A stretch of 64,000 bases of DNA from Paenibacillus validus NBRC 15382 (GTDB lineage Bacteria > Bacillota > Bacilli > Paenibacillales > NBRC-103111): the NCBI RefSeq assembly GCF_004000985.1, contig NZ_BIMH01000019.1, positions 21,346 to 85,345 of the forward strand, written 5' to 3'. The notes beneath the pieces are model-generated. The model searched no databases and was not told the origin of the DNA. It worked only from the letters and a program-made list of their open reading frames with translations. Of the stretch, positions 58,526 to 64,000 are shown one piece after another. A program made the position numbers and the translations under genes. Positions within the stretch are counted from its first letter, which is position 1. The number at the start of each line of letters is the position of its first letter.

Positions 58526-59332
58526 TTAATTTAAATAACCCATAATAATGCCCGCTGTTTCCTCGATTGCCTTATCGGTCACATTAATGATCAGACTGCC
58601 CACTTGCTTCATTAGCGTTTGCGCGTATTGCAGTTCCTCATCGATCCGTTCCATCGTCGCATACTTCGCTCCGAACGGCAGGCCGACCGCCTTCAGCCGC
58701 TCAGTCCGAATCTTGTACAACTTCTCGGCGTCCATCGTGAGTCCGACGATCCGGCTGCCGGGAACGAGAAACAGCTCCTTGGGCGGCTTCACTTCCGGCA
58801 CCAACGGTAAATTCGATACCTTGATGCCCTTATGCGCCAGAAAAATGCTCAGTGGCGTCTTCGATGTCCGCGAAACCCCGATCAGCACCAGGTTCGCCTT
58901 CAACAGCGAGCTTGTATCCCGGCCATCGTCGCACTTCACTGCAAACTCGACCGCTTCCACGCGGCGGAAATAATCCTCGTCGAGCCGGTGCAGCAGCCCC
59001 GGCTCTCGCTTCGGCGCGTCGTTGAACGTATCGACGAACGCTTCCATCATCGGCCCCATAATGTCCACGGCGCGTACGCCGAGCCGGAGCGCTTCTTCCT
59101 TCATCGTTTCCCTGAGCTCGGGCTGCACGAGCGTATACGCAATGAATCCGCCCCGCTGCGCCGCTTCTTCGACGATGGCGCGCACTTCATCTTCCTTCTT
59201 AATATGGCCGATCCGCTTCGTCCTTACCTGATGAGCATCGAACTGCCGGATCGTCGCTCTGACGACGGCTTCTGCCGTTTCCCCAACCGAATCAGAGCAA
59301 ATCGTAATTTCATAATGTTGTTCTTCCCTCAT
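58526..59332 (-). CDS. yqfL: PPDK-regulatory-protein family kinase/pyrophosphorylase (YqfL)
   Basis: A 268-residue DUF299 protein. The family motifs are ICSDSVGETAEAVVRATIRQ at the N-terminus, the P-loop-like VLIGVSRTSKTPLSIFLAHK near 150 and VPEVKPPKELFLVPGSRIVG then GLTMDAEKLYKIRTERLKAV. In plants and some bacteria the family phosphorylates and dephosphorylates pyruvate phosphate dikinase; in B. subtilis YqfL modulates CcpN. Here ccpN is immediately upstream (32 bp), the same pair. GGAG is 10 bases before the ATG. Confidence 0.95.
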   Translation of the reverse strand: MREEQHYEITICSDSVGETAEAVVRATIRQFDAHQVRTKRIGHIKKEDEVRAIVEEAAQRGGFIAYTLVQPELRETMKEEALRLGVRAVDIMGPMMEAFVDTFNDAPKREPGLLHRLDEDYFRRVEAVEFAVKCDDGRDTSSLLKANLVLIGVSRTSKTPLSIFLAHKGIKVSNLPLVPEVKPPKELFLVPGSRIVGLTMDAEKLYKIRTERLKAVGLPFGAKYATMERIDEELQYAQTLMKQVGSLIINVTDKAIEETAGIIMGYLN

Positions 59333-59364
59333 TCGGTTCCTTCTCCTTATTTTTCAGATCATGA

Positions 59365-60015
59365 TTAGCGGTCTATGGCCAAATCCAGCAGTATTTTCGT
59401 CATAATCGTTTTTGTCACGCGTCCTACTACTTCCCAACGGGTCCGCCCGCCCGCCTCTTCGCTTTTCACCGGCACGACCACCGGCAAGCTGTCCACTTGG
59501 TGGTGAATCATTTTGTTCGCCGCATCGATCACCGATTCCTCCGGCGTTACATGAATGACATTGGGCTCTCGCGTCATGACCATACTCACCGGCATGGAAG
59601 AAGCGCTGGCGTTGCCGAACGTAAATTTCAACAGATCCTTACGGGAAATGATGCCGGACAAACAACCGTCCTCCCCGACTACAATCAAGCTGCCGACGTT
59701 CTCCAGAAACAACGCCACAACCGCATCGTGCACCGACGCCTGGTCCCGGACAACAACAGGAATCGCCTGAACGTCCCGCACTTTCAGCCCCAGCAGCTTG
59801 CGTGAAGCCTGTGATCCCGTATTCACCGATGAACCTGGCGTGTATCCGACCTTCGGCTTGGCGTCAACCAGCCCCAGCATAACAAGCAGCGCCAAGTCAG
59901 AGCGCAGCGTCGGTCGGCTTAACCCGAGCATTTCCGCTATTTGTTCGCCGGTAATCGGCGCATTCGCTTTCACTAATTCAACGATCTGTAATTGGCGCGC
60001 ACTCAGTTCGATGAC
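59365..60015 (-). CDS. ccpN: CcpN-type transcriptional repressor (HTH + CBS domains)
   Basis: A 216-residue repressor of gluconeogenic genes. The N-terminal helix-turn-helix is SARQLQIVELVKANAPITGE then QIAEMLGLSRPTLRSDLALL; two CBS domains follow (AIPVVVRDQASVHDAVVALF, MTREPNVIHVTPEESVIDAA). The start is odd. A promoter (60063-60090) and AAGGAGG place translation at GTCATCGAACTG, but no ATG, GTG or TTG is there. GTC (5 bases after GGAGG) or ATC (8 bases) must be used, or the base is an error. The open frame extends to 60090 but overlaps the promoter. CcpN represses gapB and pckA in B. subtilis; here the class II FBPase gene is divergent. Confidence 0.9.
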   Translation of the reverse strand, partial: VIELSARQLQIVELVKANAPITGEQIAEMLGLSRPTLRSDLALLVMLGLVDAKPKVGYTPGSSVNTGSQASRKLLGLKVRDVQAIPVVVRDQASVHDAVVALFLENVGSLIVVGEDGCLSGIISRKDLLKFTFGNASASSMPVSMVMTREPNVIHVTPEESVIDAANKMIHHQVDSLPVVVPVKSEEAGGRTRWEVVGRVTKTIMTKILLDLAIDR

Positions 60016-60062
60016 CGGTCCCTCCTTGTTTCGCCAGCTCTTATCCGCATCTTTTCCATATG

Positions 60063-60090
60063 ATTGTATCAAAAATAGTCTCTTTCTCAA
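60063..60090 (-). promoter_or_regulatory. Sigma-A promoter of ccpN
   Basis: On the minus strand TTGAGA and TACAAT are 16 bp apart, the -10 being about 47 bp before the GTC/ATC start. This rules out the upstream in-frame codons as starts. Confidence 0.6.
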
Positions 60091-60150
60091 AGAACCGTTT
60101 TGAGTCTACGTCCTTATTGTCGCAATATTATCGCGCTTCTCGAATAATTA

Positions 60151-60179
60151 TTGCGTACTATATAGTTATTCATTATACT
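60151..60179 (+). promoter_or_regulatory. Sigma-A promoter of the FBPase gene
   Basis: TTGCGT and TATACT are separated by 17 bp, 46 bp before the start codon. The surrounding region is AT-rich and divergent from ccpN, so it is a natural CcpN target, though no exact consensus site was found. Confidence 0.6.
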
Positions 60180-60224
60180 ATATTCAGATTAAATGTACCA
60201 TTCATATTCAGGGAGTGAGAGCAG

Positions 60225-61208
60225 ATGGAAAGAGAATTGGCATTGGAAATCGTTCGCGTCACCGAGCTCGCGGCGCTATCGGCGGCAAGCTGGATGGGCC
60301 GTGGAGATAAAAATCAGGCTGACGGCGCCGCTACGACGGCCATGCGCGCCATGTTCGATTCCGTTTCCATCCGGGGAACCGTCGTTATTGGTGAAGGGGA
60401 AATGGACGAAGCCCCGATGCTTTATATCGGAGAAGCAGTCGGCAACGGACAAGGACCGGAGGTCGACGTCGCGGTGGATCCGCTTGAGGGCACAGAGCTC
60501 GTTGCCAAAGGTTTAAACAACGCCTTGGCAGTCATCGCCATTGCGGGCAAGGGGCAGCTGCTTCACGCTCCGGATATGTATATGGAGAAGCTGGCCGTCG
60601 GACCGGCATTAGCCGGTAAATTAAGTCTCGACGATCCACTCGAGACAACCTTGGAACGCGCCGCCGACTTGTTAGGCAAGCCATTGAGCAATTTAACCGT
60701 CATGATCTTGGATCGTGATCGGCACCGTGAACGTATTCATACACTGCGCCGCGTTGGCGTGCGCATTAAATTTCTGAGCGACGGCGACGTCGCGGGAGCA
60801 ATGGCACCTGCTCTGTCTGAATCGGGCATCGATTTGTACGTCGGTTCCGGAGGAGCTCCCGAGGGCGTGCTCGCCGCCGCTGCGCTGCGTTGTCTCGGTG
60901 GCGAGCTGATCGGCAGACTCATGCCGGGCAACGAGGAAGAAATCACCCGCTGCCGCGAGATGGGCATTGACGATCCGTACAAAATATTGAGCATGGACGA
61001 TATGGTCGGTAACGGGGACGTTATCTTTGCGGCTACCGGCATTACCCCAGGCGAATTTCTAAGCGGCGTGCGCTATACGAACGATCACCGTGCGGAGACC
61101 CACTCGATCGTCATGCGAGCCAAAACGCGCACAATACGCTTCATTCAATCGAGTCACTACTTGCCGAACAAACAGTTGCTCAGCGATATTTTGAACGCCC
61201 AGGATTGA
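60225..61208 (+). CDS. glpX: Class II fructose-1,6-bisphosphatase (GlpX)
   Basis: A 327-residue gluconeogenic phosphatase that converts fructose 1,6-bisphosphate to fructose 6-phosphate. GlpX signatures are WMGRGDKNQADGAATTAMRA, VVIGEGEMDEAPMLYIGEAV, VDVAVDPLEGTELVAKGLNN (metal site), VMILDRDRHRERIHTLRRVG, DLYVGSGGAPEGVLAAAALR and VIFAATGITPGEFLSGVRY. It lies divergent from ccpN, which supports glucose-repressed expression. The GGGAG site is 9 bases before the ATG. Confidence 0.96.
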   Translation: MERELALEIVRVTELAALSAASWMGRGDKNQADGAATTAMRAMFDSVSIRGTVVIGEGEMDEAPMLYIGEAVGNGQGPEVDVAVDPLEGTELVAKGLNNALAVIAIAGKGQLLHAPDMYMEKLAVGPALAGKLSLDDPLETTLERAADLLGKPLSNLTVMILDRDRHRERIHTLRRVGVRIKFLSDGDVAGAMAPALSESGIDLYVGSGGAPEGVLAAAALRCLGGELIGRLMPGNEEEITRCREMGIDDPYKILSMDDMVGNGDVIFAATGITPGEFLSGVRYTNDHRAETHSIVMRAKTRTIRFIQSSHYLPNKQLLSDILNAQD

Positions 61209-61255
61209 ACTTCATCGTTTCTATGTTAATATTTATTTACGTTAAATATTAACAT
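61205..61255 (+). promoter_or_regulatory. Promoter embedded in a 12-bp dyad upstream of the TSUP gene
   Basis: ATGTTAATATTT (61223-61234) and AAATATTAACAT (61244-61255) are exact inverted repeats. TTGAAC (61205) and TAATAT (61227) are spaced by 16 bp, so the left arm covers the -10. This would be an efficient repressor site. It could also act as a weak hairpin after glpX. Confidence 0.55.
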
Positions 61256-61271
61256 GGAGGAAGGTTATCTC

Positions 61272-62090
61272 ATGAGCTTTTTGTTTTTTACCGCCGTCGG
61301 CCTGATCGCAGCTACCTTCGGTAGCCTTGTCGGTCTCGGCGGCGGTATTATTATTGTGCCTGCACTCGTTTATTTAGGCCCATTGTTCGTCGGGCAGACG
61401 ATATCCGTCTCCACGGCGGTCGGCACTTCGCTTGCCGTACTTATATTTACCGCGCTTTCTTCAACCTTAGCATTCTTGAAGCAGAAGCGCGTGGATTTTA
61501 GAAGCGGTTTGCTTTATTTCATGACATGCGGGCCCGCAGCCATGCTGGGCTCCTACGTGACGCAATTCGTTGATGCGCAATCGTTTCAGTTGTACTTCGG
61601 TTTCTTTATGATGTTCATGGCCATACTGCTCATCCTTCGTGATTATATCAAACCGATCAATGTCCGCTGGAGCGTTCAGCGCACTTACATAGATGCTTCA
61701 GGACAAACGTTCGAGTACGGTTACAGCCTGATTCCAGCACTGGCCATCGGCTCGGCCGTCGGCTTTATTTCAGGTCTGTTCGGAATCGGCGGAGGCTCGT
61801 TGTTCGTTCCGGCCATGGTACTCCTGTTTCGTTATCCGCCGCATGTCGCTACCGCCACTTCGATGTTCGTGATTTTGCTATCTTCGGTGATGGGCACCGT
61901 GACGAAGCTGAGTCTTGGAGAGGTGGACCTATGGATGGTCCTTTGCCTGGCTCCTACGGCGGTGCTCGGCGGTTGGTTAGGCGCTCAAATCGCCAGCCGT
62001 CTAAGCAGCAAGAAACTGCTATGGGTGCTACGCATCTCCTTCGTATTGATCGCTTCCAAAATGATCCTCGAAGGCCTCAACATCATCTAA
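61272..62090 (+). CDS. TSUP family permease (TauE/SafE, DUF81)
   Basis: A 272-residue membrane protein with about eight helices built from two repeats. Repeat one has AATFGSLVGLGGGIIIVPAL and repeat two has SAVGFISGLFGIGGGSLFVP; the GLGGG/GIGGG motifs and the following Pro are the TSUP signature. Members carry sulfite, sulfoacetate or other organosulfur anions. ATG at 61272 has GGAGGAAGG upstream. The operator-like dyad 17 bp upstream suggests regulated expression. The substrate is not known. Confidence 0.92.
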   Translation: MSFLFFTAVGLIAATFGSLVGLGGGIIIVPALVYLGPLFVGQTISVSTAVGTSLAVLIFTALSSTLAFLKQKRVDFRSGLLYFMTCGPAAMLGSYVTQFVDAQSFQLYFGFFMMFMAILLILRDYIKPINVRWSVQRTYIDASGQTFEYGYSLIPALAIGSAVGFISGLFGIGGGSLFVPAMVLLFRYPPHVATATSMFVILLSSVMGTVTKLSLGEVDLWMVLCLAPTAVLGGWLGAQIASRLSSKKLLWVLRISFVLIASKMILEGLNII

Positions 62091-62157
62091 CAACACCGCA
62101 TAATTCTCCTCCTCCTATCCAACACTAAGATAACTTTATGGATAAGGGGGAGGCACC

Positions 62158-63231
62158 GTGTATCCTCGTATAGGAATGAATCTCGCTTGGACGACGATGC
62201 TCAGCATCGCGTTGACGTCCTGTTCGGCACAACCCCATCCTCATACAACACCGCAAGCGTCCCCTTGGACAAGTCAAGGGAATTCAAAACAGGCCCAGGC
62301 GTCCAACGATACACCTTCAACACGAAATACGGGTTCCACATCGTCCCCCCATACACGTATCGAAAGCTTGACTCCGTCCATTCCCGACAAAGTCCCTGCT
62401 GCGCCCGTTAAGCCGACACCGGAAGTTCATACGGAAACCGTCCCGGCGCCTGCCCAGCAGCAGGTTGTCCCTAAGAAGGCAGCTAAGACGCAAGCTCCGC
62501 CAAAAACCGTATCCGCCAAAACCGGTAAACAGAAACAAACGAACCACACGACGGCTGCGGCGCAAAACCAGCGTCTAACGCTCTCTCAGCTTGTAAAAAA
62601 GTATCCCCAGCTTTTACGATTACGCGGTTCTTCGACCGGTAAAAAAGTCGCTCTTACCTTTGACGATGCGCCTGATCTTAAGTTTACCCCCCAAGTGCTC
62701 GATATTTTGAAAAAATATCACGTGCAGGCGACCTTCTTCATTGTCGGTTCACAAGCCGAGAAGCATCCGGAAGTCGTGAAACGCATCGTCAATGAAGGAC
62801 ATGTTATCGGCAATCATTCCTATTCGCATCCGCTGTTCACCAAACTGGACGAGCAATCCTTTCAGCATCAGATTCTGCAAACGCAAGACACCTTGCACAG
62901 CTTAATTGGCTACAGACCGAGACTAATCCGTCCACCCTACGGTGAAATCAGCGAGAATCAACTTCTATGGACTTCGGATCGTGGTTACCTTGTTGTCAAT
63001 TGGAACGTTGATTCGATGGACTGGAAGCAATTAAATGAGCCTCAAGTGACTTCCAATATCTTGCATCACACCAAAGCCGGTTCAATCGTTCTTCAACATT
63101 CCGGGGGTGGCTCTACCCAAGATTTAAGCGGCACCGTTCGCGCATTGCCTCATGTTATCGAGAAGTTACAAGGCCAAGGTTATCGTCTTGTCACTTTACC
63201 GGAATTGCTTAACGTCCCGAAAGAAAAATAA
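62158..63231 (+). CDS. Polysaccharide deacetylase lipoprotein
   Basis: A 357-residue CE4 esterase. The signal sequence ends in the lipobox IALTSCSAQ (Cys near 22). A Pro/Thr/Lys-rich linker of about 110 residues spans the wall, and the NodB domain follows: KKVALTFDDAPDLKFTPQVL (catalytic Asp pair), HVIGNHSYSHPLF (metal His pair), PRLIRPPYGEISENQLLWTS and TKAGSIVLQHSGGG. It likely de-N-acetylates peptidoglycan or a wall glycan. The GTG start is close to GGGGGAGG. It converges with the tRNA array, sharing its terminator. Confidence 0.92.
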   Translation: MYPRIGMNLAWTTMLSIALTSCSAQPHPHTTPQASPWTSQGNSKQAQASNDTPSTRNTGSTSSPHTRIESLTPSIPDKVPAAPVKPTPEVHTETVPAPAQQQVVPKKAAKTQAPPKTVSAKTGKQKQTNHTTAAAQNQRLTLSQLVKKYPQLLRLRGSSTGKKVALTFDDAPDLKFTPQVLDILKKYHVQATFFIVGSQAEKHPEVVKRIVNEGHVIGNHSYSHPLFTKLDEQSFQHQILQTQDTLHSLIGYRPRLIRPPYGEISENQLLWTSDRGYLVVNWNVDSMDWKQLNEPQVTSNILHHTKAGSIVLQHSGGGSTQDLSGTVRALPHVIEKLQGQGYRLVTLPELLNVPKEK

Positions 63232-63250
63232 AAGAAAAACACATATAAAA

Positions 63251-63287
63251 AAAGCATAGAGAGCGAATTATTCGCTCTCTATGCTTT
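63251..63287 (-). terminator. Terminator of the tRNA array (bidirectional)
   Basis: A perfect 17-bp stem beginning AAAGCATAGAGAGCGAA with a TTA loop is flanked by A7 on its left, which is a T7 tail on the minus strand. It ends the tRNA transcript and the converging deacetylase gene. Confidence 0.9.
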
Positions 63288-63289
63288 GA

Positions 63290-63369
63290 TGCCGGTAGAG
63301 GGACTTGAACCCCCACGGTTTCCCTCACGATTTTGAGTCGCGCGCGTCTGCCAATTCCGCCATACCGGC
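63290..63369 (-). tRNA. tRNA-Leu (CAA)
   Basis: The cloverleaf runs from GCCGGTATGG to CTACCGGCA, with a 7-bp acceptor stem, anticodon loop CTCAAAA (anticodon CAA, reads UUG), a short variable arm and the T-loop GGTTCAAGTCC. CCA is not encoded. It is the last gene of the array. Confidence 0.93.
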
Positions 63370-63372
63370 TGG

Positions 63373-63449
63373 TGGCGTGCCCTAAGAGATTCGAACTCCT
63401 GACCTTTTGATTCGTAGTCAAACGCTCTATCCAGCTGAGCTAAGGGCAC
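63373..63449 (-). tRNA. tRNA-Arg (ACG)
   Basis: The acceptor GTGCCCT/AGGGCAC, D-loop AGCTCAGCTGGATAGAGC, anticodon loop CTACGAA (ACG) and T-loop GTTCGAATC are complete, and CCA is encoded. Confidence 0.95.
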
Positions 63450-63469
63450 ATAAAACAATTAGATTGGAG

Positions 63470-63558
63470 TGGTGCCGAAGACCAGACTTGAACTGGTACG
63501 GTAGTCACCTACCGCAGGATTTTAAGTCCTGTGCGTCTGCCGATTCCGCCACTCCGGC
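63470..63558 (-). tRNA. tRNA-Leu (UAA)
   Basis: It has a class II cloverleaf with a long variable arm. The acceptor GCCGGAG/CTTCGGC, anticodon loop CTTAAAA (UAA) and encoded CCA are visible. Confidence 0.95.
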
Positions 63559-63565
63559 GTAAGAT

Positions 63566-63639
63566 TGGAGGCGCCACCCAGACTCGAACTGGGGGTAAAG
63601 CTTTTGCAGAGCTCTGCCTTACCACTTGGCTATGGCGCC
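63566..63639 (-). tRNA. tRNA-Cys (GCA)
   Basis: The acceptor GGCGCCA/TGGCGCC, anticodon loop CTGCAAA (GCA), T-loop GTTCGAGTC, discriminator U and encoded CCA are present. Confidence 0.95.
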
Positions 63640-63654
63640 ACACAGCTATAAAAT

Positions 63655-63729
63655 TGGAGCGGAAGACGGGACTCGAACCCGCGACCCTCGCCTTGGCAAG
63701 GCGATGCTCTACCACTGAGCCACTTCCGC
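63655..63729 (-). tRNA. tRNA-Gly (GCC)
   Basis: The acceptor GCGGAAG/CTTCCGC, anticodon loop TTGCCAA (GCC), discriminator U and encoded CCA are seen. Confidence 0.95.
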
Positions 63730-63739
63730 AAGAATGTAA

Positions 63740-63811
63740 CTGGGGATCTAGGATTCGAACCTAGGCATGACGGAGTCAAAGTCCGTTGCCTTACCGCTTG
63801 GCTAATCCCCA
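63740..63811 (-). tRNA. tRNA-Gln (UUG)
   Basis: The acceptor TGGGGAT/ATCCCCA starting with U1, as usual for tRNA-Gln, anticodon loop CTTTGAC (UUG), discriminator G. CCA is not encoded. Confidence 0.95.
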
Positions 63812-63828
63812 ATGTGAGTTTAGAAAAA

Positions 63829-63905
63829 TGGGGCGATCGATGGGACTTGAACCCACGAATGCTGGAGCCACAGACCAGTGCGTTAACCCCTTCGCCACGA
63901 CCGCC
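63829..63905 (-). tRNA. tRNA-His (GUG)
   Basis: The extra G at position -1 pairs with the discriminator C, the tRNA-His hallmark. The acceptor GCGGTCG/CGATCGC, anticodon loop CTGTGGC (GUG) and encoded CCA are present. Confidence 0.95.
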
Positions 63906-63919
63906 ATATGAAATTTGTT

Positions 63920-63993
63920 TGGCAGGGGCAGCAGGAATCGAACCCACACCAAAGGTTTTGGAGACCTTTGTTCTACCTTTAAACTATGCCCCT
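63920..63993 (-). tRNA. tRNA-Trp (CCA)
   Basis: The acceptor AGGGGCA/TGCCCCT, anticodon loop CTCCAAA (CCA), discriminator G and encoded 3' CCA are seen. It is the first complete tRNA in the visible part of the array, which continues beyond the window. Confidence 0.95.
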
Positions 63994-64000
63994 ATGAAAA

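Noticed and set aside
63285..64000. Possible CRISPR-like or repeat array at the right end
   Set aside because: The regularly spaced elements are tRNA genes with complete cloverleafs.

Overview
The window looks like chromosomal DNA of a spore-forming Firmicute, most likely Paenibacillus or a close relative. Signs of this are the spore protein SspI, the Lia/PspA envelope-stress operon, the CcpN/YqfL/class II FBPase group, GreA, YwmB, strong GGAGG ribosome sites and CcpA-type cre sites. This placement is inferred from gene content; no search was run.

Positions 1 to about 38.7 kb are accessory in character: more AT-rich, full of transporters and catabolic genes, and littered with decayed genes. 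The decayed items are a GIY-YIG remnant, a DUF6530 frameshift, two IS110 remnants, an IS1182-like remnant, an IS3 remnant, IS21-type terminal repeats, an MFS pseudogene and an XRE pseudogene. The central feature is a run of eleven minus-strand genes (7.6-21.0 kb): TcuA-like flavoprotein, 2-hydroxyacid dehydrogenase, LarA-type nickel racemase, PrpF-like isomerase, nitroreductase, TctCBA tripartite carboxylate importer, aldehyde dehydrogenase, TPP-dependent decarboxylase and a second 2-hydroxyacid dehydrogenase, with a LysR regulator at its far end. Read together these resemble a mandelate-type degradation logic (racemise, oxidise, decarboxylate, oxidise the aldehyde) applied to an imported di- or tricarboxylate. 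I know of no described pathway with this composition, and it is the best candidate for a new system here.

At 22.9-31.6 kb lies a purine-ureide group: allantoate amidohydrolase-like enzyme, ureidoglycine-glyoxylate aminotransferase, a gamma-glutamyltransferase homologue that may be an oxamate amidohydrolase, half a chromate transporter, a DctA symporter and a PucR regulator. At 33.1-38.3 kb is a sugar(-acid) ABC transporter with an enolase-superfamily dehydratase and a GntR regulator with visible operator candidates.

From about 38.7 kb to the end the sequence is more GC-rich and core-like: TrmH rRNA methyltransferase, KtrA, SspI, LacI regulator, PrfC, metallophosphoesterase, Zwf, YwmB, small unknown proteins, an HxlR/DODA/DoxX module, the seven-gene liaI-pspA-pspC-pspA-liaF-liaS-liaR operon with a candidate LiaR box, an Eis-type acetyltransferase, a YjcZ-like miniprotein, YqfL-CcpN next to class II fructose-1,6-bisphosphatase, a TSUP permease, a polysaccharide deacetylase lipoprotein, and eight tRNA genes ending in a strong terminator. 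No rRNA, CRISPR array or intact prophage was seen.
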